64,000 nucleotides of DNA from positions 19,737 to 83,736 of the forward strand of contig JAYKYS010000088.1 of the NCBI GenBank assembly GCA_036924285.1. The letters run 5' to 3'. Origin of the DNA: Asterella californica. Lineage: Eukaryota > Streptophyta > Marchantiopsida > Marchantiales > Aytoniaceae. Below the pieces are notes generated by a model. That model saw only the letters and a list, made by a program, of their open reading frames with translations, was not told where the DNA came from and did no database searches. Both the position numbers and the translations under genes were made by a program. Shown here in pieces: positions 56,011 through 64,000 of this stretch (position 1 is its first letter; every line of letters starts with the position of its first letter).

Positions 56011-57168
56011 GTATCAAAATCTTGCAATGCGCTGCTTTATGATCAGCTGCTGAGGGCAATGGGGCAGCTGTGCCCGCCGGGGTCAGGGTTGGGGTTGGGG
56101 TGGCCCCCGCCCCCATGTCCTGCAGTCCTGAGGGCTGAGTGGGGGCTGATGTGGCGGCTGGGGTAGTCACTGGGGATGAAGGCACTGCTCCTGGCATGGA
56201 GGGAGAAGGTGATGCAGCAGCTGCTGAGGGACTGGCAATGAATCTGCAAAAGTCAAACAGCTCATTCACAGGAGTCAGTCTCTTGACATGCTCTGCACTT
56301 GAGCTGTAATGCAAGACTCACATACGCTGGTGTCAATACAGACAGTGGCATTGACACAGGCAGTGTGTAGCAAACTCAGGGCATTTTGCAGATGTGACCA
56401 TGCACTATTGCACGTCACCCCATTGCCCACCGTTGTGTCATACCTATCATGGACGAACAGCAGCTACACATTGCAGTCAGGCTCTGGCAAGCATTGCCAA
56501 ACTTGAAGTATTTCCCCAGCCTACATTAGTTCGTAGAACCACAGTACCTGAAACTGATGTAGTGACAGGAGTGGTAGTTGGAACTCCTGTGGGGACAGGG
56601 GCCCCTGGGGTGGCTAGGGGGCTGCTTGCAGGGGTGGGTGAGGGGGTCTCTGGCTCAGAGGTGGTGGTAGGGGCAGGGGCTCTGGGGAACCCCCGACGTC
56701 ACTTGCCCCATTGAGGGGACGTGATGCAGCTGCTCGGGGGGTGACAGAGGGGCCAGGCACCAGGGGGGTTGAGGTAGGGGTGGATGCTGAGGTGGTGGGG
56801 GCTGGGGACTGGTAGTATGGCAAGGGTGTGGCAACTGTTACAGACGGACTGGGCACAGATGGGGGGCTCAAGGGGATGGAAGGGGGGGTAAAAGCTGGTA
56901 CAGCAGTAACTGTTTGAACATAGGGGAACGTAACGCTTGTGCGCCGTAGGAGAACTGCCCACTGTCTCTTGTGCACACGAACAGAACGCATACAGCTGTG
57001 TGTCCTTGTTTTCTCAATTTGCAGACTTGTCTTGTGCTTTGTACATGCATTTGCTTTAATCCACGAGCCAAATATTTTGTTCAGCAACCGAACTTCGCCA
57101 GCTGCAAGCTGTAGTTGCAGCTCCAGCAGCTGGCATGCACAAACATGCACACTAGTACTTCGAATCAA
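55994..57168 (-). CDS. Pro/Thr/Ser-rich protein, antisense in the transposon
   Basis: Minus-strand frames are strongly Pro/Thr-rich: VPAFTPPSIPLSPPSVPSPS and PLPYYQSPAPTTSASTPTST (56800-56920), APAPTTTSEPETPSPTP and PVPTGVPTTTPVTTSVSGT (56560-56690), and AAASPSPSMPGAVPSSPVTT (56150-56220). One-base shifts or introns separate them. The first part contains a hydrophilic N-terminus with a Leu-rich stretch. The composition suggests an extended linker or coat-like protein. The 3' end converges on the ULP1-like gene. Confidence 0.45.
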
Positions 57169-57439
57169 TCAAGTGACTTAAGCTTGCCCAGGTGTATGTT
57201 TACACATGTCATGGGTTAGGCTTACGACTTGATAGCAAATCTAGAAGCGGTACTCATGTAGGACTGCACGAACTCTGTGTGATGTAAAGCATTGCAGGCA
57301 AATTCATGTGACAGGCAGTTGTCTTCTTCACGCCAATGCATGTCATGCTGTGTTTGAAATCAAGGCTTTGCTAAGAGTGAAAGCATATTTGCCAGCAGTA
57401 TGAGCTGTTGACATCAGTATTGACCTTCTTACCAGACAC

Positions 57440-57813
57440 ACGCACCATGACGGACGTGTTCCAGCCAGTGGATGTGCGTCTGCAAGAACCGGTAAACTGA
57501 CAGGCTCGTTTAAACGTAGGATCCTTCGTGTCACTACGGCCGAGAGCTTTGGCCTTGCTACAACAGATTTCCTTGGTGCCATACCAGCATCCTTATGTGT
57601 CGTTGACAGCTCTGATCACCAGATCTCGGCTTCATTGCCTGACTACGTTCTAACCTTGATCTTTTGGGCCAAAGACCAAGGATCACCAGACATCAGGACG
57701 TACACACAGGATGGGGATCGGCTAATTGCTTCGGCTACAGTCATTGGTGAGGTTGCTGATGTGTCGCCTCGGCATCGTTGGCTATGCCTAAGACGATTGC
57801 ACAGCCTAGTCTG
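57440..57813 (+). CDS. Unrecognised exon upstream of the 57784 gene
   Basis: A frame without an ATG reads KRRILRVTTAESFGLATTDF, LGAIPASLCVVDSSDHQISA and LPDYVLTLIFWAKDQGSPD and ends at TGA (57811). It overlaps the start of the next gene in another frame. It may be the end of the preceding transposon gene. Confidence 0.35.
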
Positions 57814-59681
57814 AAAAAGGGCAACAAGCGTACAAGCAAGTACTGGCACGATGAAGTCACAAACGTCCCTACAGACTGGTGGCCACGCGCTGAGTCAAAC
57901 TTGAGCGAGCTGGTGATGGTATGCAATGTGGCTCTGTGATCTCTGCATATGGTGCTGCTTTGATGTAACCTTTCCTCATGTTGCAGTATAACTCAGTGAA
58001 GAAAGCTTTCACCACAACAGACACCAGGCAGAAAGTCTTGCTGGGAGCCATGATGTACTGCGCATATAGAGTCATTCAAGCCTGCAAGGCTGCAGGAGAA
58101 GAGTGTCCACAGTGGAAGCAAGTCTTGGCAAAAATGCATGTGTAAGGCTATGCTGCAAATGTCAAGTGTCTATTTTGACCTTTAGTGCTGCACACTGTCT
58201 CAAGCTGTTGCATCATGTAGGCGCCGTAATGACTTGAGTGGGACTTTGAACAAGGCAGATGTGACAGCAATGCGATGGCAGAATATCTACACAACACAAG
58301 ACTATTCAGCGGTTGTTGTGGTAAGTTCAGAAAGGGCGCAGCCAAGTAAAGCGTCCACAATGGCCACACCTCATGCACATGGTGATGCAGCAGCCATTGC
58401 AAAGAGGCAAGCTGCATCAGCCAGCAACAGCGCTCCCTCAATGCCACCAGACACATCAGCTAGCACAAGCATCCCCATGGTGCAGCCAGATGCAACTTTG
58501 CAGCCCAAGGCTCGTACAAGTCCTGAAGATCAGGACGATCTGTCATCCGACAAGGTATTGCCAACCACTGCCAGCAGCTGTGATCTGTAATAATACTGTT
58601 TCTGTTTGCAGATGTAAGCAAACATGCTATCAATGCTGCAGATGGAGCAGTTCTTATACAACCTCAATGACAACGATACACAGAGCGCGAGCACCAGTGA
58701 CAGGTTAGTAACTCTGTGATGTTTGGCTGTATAATCCTCATCTAACTCTGTATGCTATACAGATTAAGAAGCAGAAAACGGGTTGCAGAGGCCAGGTGTT
58801 GGAGGATGACGATGATGCAGACGGTAGAACAACTGGCATGCTGACTCAAGTGAGTGAGAAACGCTGTATGCCAGCTTGCTTTACACACTTGGTGATGATG
58901 CCAGCACTGCGCTTCCCTGTGTCAACGACTACATATAGTAAAGTATGCACCTCACAAGCCAGTCACAGCCAAATGACAAACTTTGTCATGTGACTCAGCC
59001 ACAACTATCAAGTGCAAGTCAGCCTGTGGTTGCAGTCCTTGATATATGTTGCTTGCATCTTGGATGGTGTCCTCAGTGCTAACCCTACCATTGGCTTCCT
59101 CACAGGCACTCGTACTTTAGAAGACTCCTAGTGCAGCTGTGGGAGGTGCCTGCGCCAGGTTTGGAAGCATCCACAGCAGCTGCAAATTCAAAGCCAAGAT
59201 CAGCTGTGGAGCAACTTGCACCACCTGAAGAGCAGTCTGCACCACTTGTGCAAGCTGAGCACCCACCTGTTGGAGCAGGCCCAGACAAGCAGGCAATTAG
59301 CTTCTCTGAACCTTGCTTGCAACTCTGGAACACCATCCTGCAAGCATCGATGTACCGTTCATGAGTATATGCAGTGAGTTCACCAGTTATATATGAATTT
59401 CACCAACTGCCTGATGCAAATAGTGACATCATAGTCCCACATCTGTATCAACGTAGATGCTTGCAATAGCAGCCACGTTGGGTGCTTGAGCCCTGCTTAA
59501 CACAAGCTGTCACATCAACCTCAGTGTATTGCAGGGTGTTTTGGCTGATGTTGTCAACAAACCAGCAGCTGCAAGGCGTAAGCGACGTCGACTTCAGAAA
59601 AAACGTGCATCGACCAGGCAGGATGCAAGACCAGTAGCAAATTGTCGCAGAGGTAGAAGTGCTGGTAAAGTGCTCAATTGA
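57784..59681 (+). CDS. Multi-exon transposon-borne gene, unrecognised, basic C-terminus
   Basis: Exons 57784-57918, 57987-58141 and 58221 onward join in phase. They encode MPKTIAQPSLKKGNKRTSKY, WHDEVTNVPTDWWPRAESNL, then KKAFTTTDTRQKVLLGAMMY and RRNDLSGTLNKADVTAMRW. After 58320 a Ser/Ala/Pro-rich linker continues to a GTATTG donor at about 58555. A later exon (58612-58704) has TAA near its start, then MLSMLQMEQFLYNLNDNDTQ. Exons at 58762-58850 (acidic, LEDDDDADGRTTGML), 59107-59364 and about 59537-59681 follow. The last encodes a highly basic tail (RRKRRRLQKKRASTRQDARP) and ends at TGA. Joins after 58320 are not fully resolved. Likely nuclear; function unknown. Confidence 0.5.
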
Positions 59682-59934
59682 GCACTTGACACCCTTCAGC
59701 TGTTTATCATGGTCAGGTCCAGTCCTACCAGTCCACCAATACTAGCATGATTTGCTGCCTTCTTGCCTACCAGCTATGATTAGTGAGCCATGACTAGAAG
59801 TATAGGTGTTGCAGGCTGTTACTTTGGTACTGCTCTGCGCTGGCAGTCATAGATTGGGTGTAGGTGCTGTAAAACTTCCCTGCCTGAACAACCGTTTCTT
59901 AGAAGTTCTTACGTGTAACATTCATTCCTGGGTA

Positions 59935-60190
59935 CATCCTAAAAGACATCTAAAAGCTGCGTTACGATGATCGTGAAGCGTTCGTTCGCGACCTTAAAAC
60001 TTCGTAACGAAGCAGATTTGACGACCGTCGTAAAGCGTTCGTTCACAATCGTCACAAGCTTCGTAACGAAGCCTATAAGACATCGTTACGGAATCCGCTC
60101 TTAAAATAAGAAGCTTCGTATCGTAAAAGTTTCTTAAAGCACATCGTATAAGTGTCGCAATTTTACGAAGACTTTAAGAAAGGTCCGTTT
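59935..60190. repeat. Subterminal repeats of the TIR transposon
   Basis: CTTCGTAACGAAGC (itself palindromic) occurs twice, GCGTTCGTTC twice, and GCTGCGTTACG/ACATCGTTACGG variants flank them. This dense cluster of short inverted and direct copies is typical of transposase-binding subterminal DNA. Related motifs lie at 54020-54080. Confidence 0.6.
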
Positions 60191-60599
60191 TCATAGTGGA
60201 ACAGAAGAAAGATTTTCATGAAAGGCAGGCAAAAAGCAGTCAAGAGCCAACTAATAGACCACTGCAAAGGACACACTGTGTGACACTAATCAATTCACAA
60301 AAAGGACAGCAATCAACTGGCAAATTTGCTGTAGAAGGCAATCTGACTGCCAGATTGTAGGCAAATCAGTTCAAAGGGAGCAAACAGTCAGGCCACCACA
60401 ACAAGCAGAAATAGGACCAAGAGCTCACCATTTTGTTGAAAGCGTTGCTAGGCTCAAGCAGGCGGTATATGTTGCGTGAGCACATTCTAGAAGAAAAAAG
60501 GCGCAATCATCGTGCCCACAAGTTGGAAAACATTTGCAGGCAAGCAAGCCAGTGGTAGCTTTGCATTGATTGTGGCAGTCATTGAGGGCAGCAGCAGAT

Positions 60600-61450
60600 T
60601 GGAAGTTGCAGTATCAAGCAAGCACTAGCAAGTAATTGCAAGCAATGTCAAGCAATAGCAAGCAACAGCAATAGCATTGCTTGGGCTTGTCAAGCCATAG
60701 AAGGCCAGCAAGCAGTATGCATAGCAAGCAAGCCATAGGATGCAAGCCATTGCAGGCAGCAATAGCAAGCAGGCAGTAGCCAGCAAGCAACAGCAAGCAA
60801 GCACTAGTAACAATTCAGCCTGCCTGAGTACGGTATTGGTAATAGCAGGTGAAAACAACACCAGAAATACAAAGCAGGCATGACAGCAGGCACTTAAAAT
60901 ATGCGCAGCAGCAATGGCGATGGTAATGGCAATGGCCTGTATAGCAGACGCAATACTAGTAGCATGTAGATAGCAGTGACCATGCAAATGAGCATGGCAA
61001 CAACAAGCAGTAGCAGCATCAGCAAAAAGCAGCCGCAGCAACAATGCTGGGACCATGATGAAGCTTACGCTGGCAGTAGCCAGGGCCAAGCAGCTGCAGT
61101 CACAGCAACACCAGCAACAGCAATCGTAGCAACAAGCAGGCATGGCTCAACAAGGACTCATAATAGCTTGTGCAATTGTAACAGCAGAATTGGCAACAGT
61201 AGCAATATGATCTGATGCACACTTGCTGTGCTGTGCTGTGCTGTGCTGTGCTGTGTTGTGTTGTGCTGTGCTGTGCTGTGATGCTGAGTCTGAGTATGGT
61301 GACGCGCCATGTGAAGAGTACCCTGCTGTCTCCAGCAGGTGCCCCTCTGCAGCAACACCACAGGTTGGTGCTGTGCCCCCCAAGAGATAGTCAGCAATGG
61401 CAAAGCCTACGACAGCAGGCCCATCTGCAAGCACTGCTGAGCAACAGTCT
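60600..61450. repeat. AGCA-rich block and (TGTGC)n, second copy
   Basis: Duplicate of 33960-34870. The pentanucleotide array at 61225-61280 is shorter, with TTGTG interruptions. After about 61450 the duplication ends and unique sequence begins. Confidence 0.75.
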
Positions 61451-61479
61451 GGTCTCTACTGGCAACAGTCAGCCTGGCA

Positions 61480-63250
61480 TAGATGTGTGTGATGACACCT
61501 TGCCTGATCTGTCGTTGTCGCAGATCACAGTTGGAGTTTACACGACAGCTAAGGCTCCTGTTCTGCTGCAAGCAAGTTCTAGCAACTGCAACCGCTACAA
61601 CCCACACACCAGCCACTCACAAAGCTGCCAGCAAGCATGACCTCATCTGGGAAAGGGAAGTGTTTGTCACTGAGGACATTCATGCCATTACCTTCATTGT
61701 GTCTCTTGCTGCCTGCAAATACTTTGTTGCTATTTGCAATGAAGAAATAGACTTTCATGCCTCCTCCATGGATCAAGGGATTCAAGCTGCAGCTACAACT
61801 ACATCGTGCACTCCCACAATTCTAGGCAGTCTTGGCGTGTCCAGACAACGCATCTGATGAAAAGTGTGCTGTGTAATTAGCATCTGTGCCTCTTTGCGCC
61901 ATGCAGGGCTAGCACAGCATCAGAGGCATACAGAGAAGACAAAGTCGCTGCTGAAGCTTGTGTGCAGCGTATTCCAGGTCTGCCTCTCTTGCTCTGCTCT
62001 GCTTAGCAGCAGCGTATCTACCAGAGTGTCAATTGACTTTATGTTTGGCCTGGATGTGATTGTGCAGGCATGTCATTGAATGCAGCAGTGCCAGCAGTGC
62101 ATCACAGCTCACCAGCAAGGCAGTCACTGTACAACAGCCCAGGTCAGTAACAGCCTGACATTGGTCATAGACCAGTCACAAACAGTCATTAGCAGCTGCT
62201 GTACACCATGTGTGATTGTCTGCAGCCGTTTTTATTCAGGTTTATGTACCATTGCTGCAGGGACCAAGCGCAAGACTGCAGATGGGATTTCACCTCTCCC
62301 TGCAATGGCCAAAAAGCGTAGGCATGCTGCAACACCTGTGCCATCATGACTCTGTACAGGCAGCTGGGGAGCATTTGCAACCATCTCCTGCTGCAATGGC
62401 ATGACCGTCAAGCGCTTCACCAGGTATGCATGAGGAAATGAAGGATATCGTTGCCTGCGCTTTTGCATCTGCCTTCACCAGCAGCATATACACACTATAC
62501 TGTAGCCACTGACAACAAGGACATCCTGAAGTCTGCCCCTGTTGACTGCTGTTCTGAGGTATGGCACACTTAGTAATGTGGCTACAGTACAAAGTCATCT
62601 TGCTGTTCAGGTTAGGTGCAAGCACGATGAAGCGCAGGGGGGCCGACAAGGTGGAAAAGCCTGTCAACAAAGATGGTCAAGCCCCAAACATTCGCAGAAA
62701 TGGTGCCCTACTTTCTTCTCAGAGCTAGGTGGCTCTCCTCCTTGCCGTGATAGCAGATGAGGTCAACGGGTTTTATGCGGCTCAGGTACACAAAGCTATC
62801 AACATGCATCAAACATAAATAATGATAATGAACAAGTGCACCGCAATACCAAGTTTGTCTTGCTTCATTGTGTAGGTGACAAGTGGAGAGAGGGAGCACT
62901 TGCCACAGCAGGACATGCTGCATCCCATCAATGCTTGCCAACTGATGGAAATTGATGTTTGCACTGGAGGCTGAGCGCCAAAATGGGGTTGTGTTGTCAG
63001 CCGCCAGGGACCATGATGCTGCATCCTTCTCTCGTCTTCAAGCTCGACAGCAAGCCAAGGTCAACAGAACTGCCCGCACGCAGAAAGTAAAGCATACTCG
63101 CAGCCGAGGCCAGACTGCAGCTCCTGTTAACCGAAAGGTGTTCAAGCCAAAAAAGTGCATAAGCAAAGTTTTACAGTGTGGCATGTTGAAGAAGGGCACT
63201 CATTCGTTAATGCAGGCTGCAGTTGCATGTATCTCTTGTCTGCTTTGACC
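61480..63250 (+). CDS. Unrecognised multi-exon gene
   Basis: The first coherent stretch (about 61615-61857) encodes HDLIWEREVFVTEDIHAITF, IVSLAACKYFVAICNEEIDF and ends at TGA. Possible middle exons lie at 62040-62350 and 62610-62760. The last (62952-63248) encodes EAERQNGVVLSAARDHDAAS, SRLQARQQAKVNRTARTQKV and PVNRKVFKPKKC, a basic, probably nuclear tail, ending at TGA. Several TGCAG acceptors fit. No domain is recognised and the intron chain is not established. Confidence 0.35.
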
Positions 63251-64000
63251 TCGTCTTGACCTTTACCGGTACAGTACAAACACTGCATTCAGCTGACTTG
63301 CTCATACTTGATTCATTGCTTCTTGAGCACTGCAAGCTTGAATGTCTACTGAGTTGCAAACACGTTCCAGTGATATGATTGCTGTGCCCGTGCATGCAGC
63401 ATTGCACGTCCACTGCTGTGATGTGACTGCTCTGCGCATGCATGCGTACTTTATTAAGCCCTGCTTTCTCCCCTAATGCACAGTGTGCCATATCACATTT
63501 GCTCTACTGCAATAATTATGCACAGCACCGCAAAACATTCAATGGTTGCTGAATTGCAATTAGGTTTGATGGGACTGGCGGAGCAATCCTGAGTCGGTGC
63601 GACAGCGGCTGCCTACGCTAGATGCGTCTTCCGGTCAGGATTCCACGGTTCGACTGCTTTGCGTATGCATGCAGCACTGCACACTGCCTGTCATGCAATG
63701 CACGTGTACATTAATAATTTGCAAGCTTGAGAGGCTGCTGGATTGCAAACATCTTGGATGTGACTGGCGGGGCAGTCCGGATCCATCCTGAGACAATGCG
63801 CAAGCAGCGGCCTATGCCAGATACGCCTTCCAGTCAGGGTTGCCTATTGTAGCACTTCTGGATAGCCCATGTGCAAAGCTTGGAGTGCGATGGTGCAAGA
63901 GCTTACATGTACAGGCTGAGTACAGTATGGCAGTCCATGGTGTGAGTATTATAACATCTCATATATTCAAACACACAATAGGCCAGAAAGATTTCACTAT
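63250..64000. other. Window end, no supported gene
   Basis: Two degenerate copies of an approximately 180 bp segment are visible: AGGTTTGATGGGACTGGCGG at 63562 and TGGATGTGACTGGCGGGGCA at 63754, each followed by GCGACAGC/GCAAGCAGCGGCC. Nothing coding. Confidence 0.35.

Larger units (their letters stand above)
53996..60197 (+). mobile_element. DNA transposon with degenerate TIRs, 6.2 kb
   Basis: GGAACA occurs at 53990-53995 and 60198-60203. At 33590 the uninterrupted duplicate has a single copy (AAAGGAACAGAAG), so 53996-60197 is an insertion with at least a 6 bp target duplication. The left end CTACGGAAACCCATTCTTCT and the complement of the right end CTATGAAAACGGACCTTTCT match at most positions. 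It carries a ULP1-like protease gene, an oppositely oriented Pro-rich gene, a further + gene, and subterminal repeats. The transposase itself was not recognised. Family uncertain. Confidence 0.7.

Noticed and set aside
56394..56714. Plus-strand Gly/Val-rich frame
   Set aside because: It is the complement of a Pro/Thr-rich minus-strand frame with more natural composition.

Overview
This window is eukaryotic nuclear DNA of repeat-rich, algal type. It has spliced genes with GT-AG introns, several classes of retrotransposon and DNA transposon, mini- and microsatellites, and dispersed duplications. No rRNA, tRNA, CRISPR or bacterial operon structure was seen. A tyrosine recombinase remnant resembles those of chlorophyte mobile elements. 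Many reading frames run through TAG and TAA but end at TGA, and in aligned copies TAA sits opposite CAA. That suggests a nuclear code with TAR = Gln, known in some ulvophycean green algae (Dasycladales, Cladophorales, Trentepohliales). An ulvophyte is therefore my best guess, by inference only.

Layout. (1) The backbone is one Ty3/gypsy LTR element, called R here. R1 (+) 1-3200 is internal only. R2 (+) is LTR 12003-14906 plus leader and gag to 16510. R3 (-) is internal 22170-25040 plus LTR 25041-27852. R4 (-) is internal 39800-42033 plus LTR 42034-44755. R5 (-) is 34950-39790 and is split by a LINE. The LTR is unusually long, 2.7-2.9 kb, with TG/CA-like ends and a TGGCGCC motif just inside. 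(2) Inside each of three LTRs, antisense to gag-pol, lies an intact three-exon gene. It encodes a secreted protein: a signal peptide, a Cys/His-rich head and 18-20 repeats of [12 protein letters not shown] box, splice sites and phases are kept in all three copies. This is the most interesting system in the window. (3) 2947-11800 is a patchwork of a transposon-type gene, a tyrosine recombinase remnant, miniature inverted-repeat elements and a DIRS-like RT fragment. (4) 18540-20700 holds a second, decayed Ty3/gypsy pol. (5) 27895-34870 and 46090-61450 share long duplicated blocks. (6) 53996-60197 is a 6.2 kb TIR DNA transposon carrying a ULP1/SENP-like protease and two further genes; the duplicate at 33.5 kb shows its empty site. 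(7) 61-64 kb holds exons of one more unrecognised gene.

Most coding sequence is selfish and decayed. The best intact genes are the three LTR-borne secreted-protein genes, the basic coiled-coil gene at 32238-33101 and the multi-exon gene at 57784-59681.
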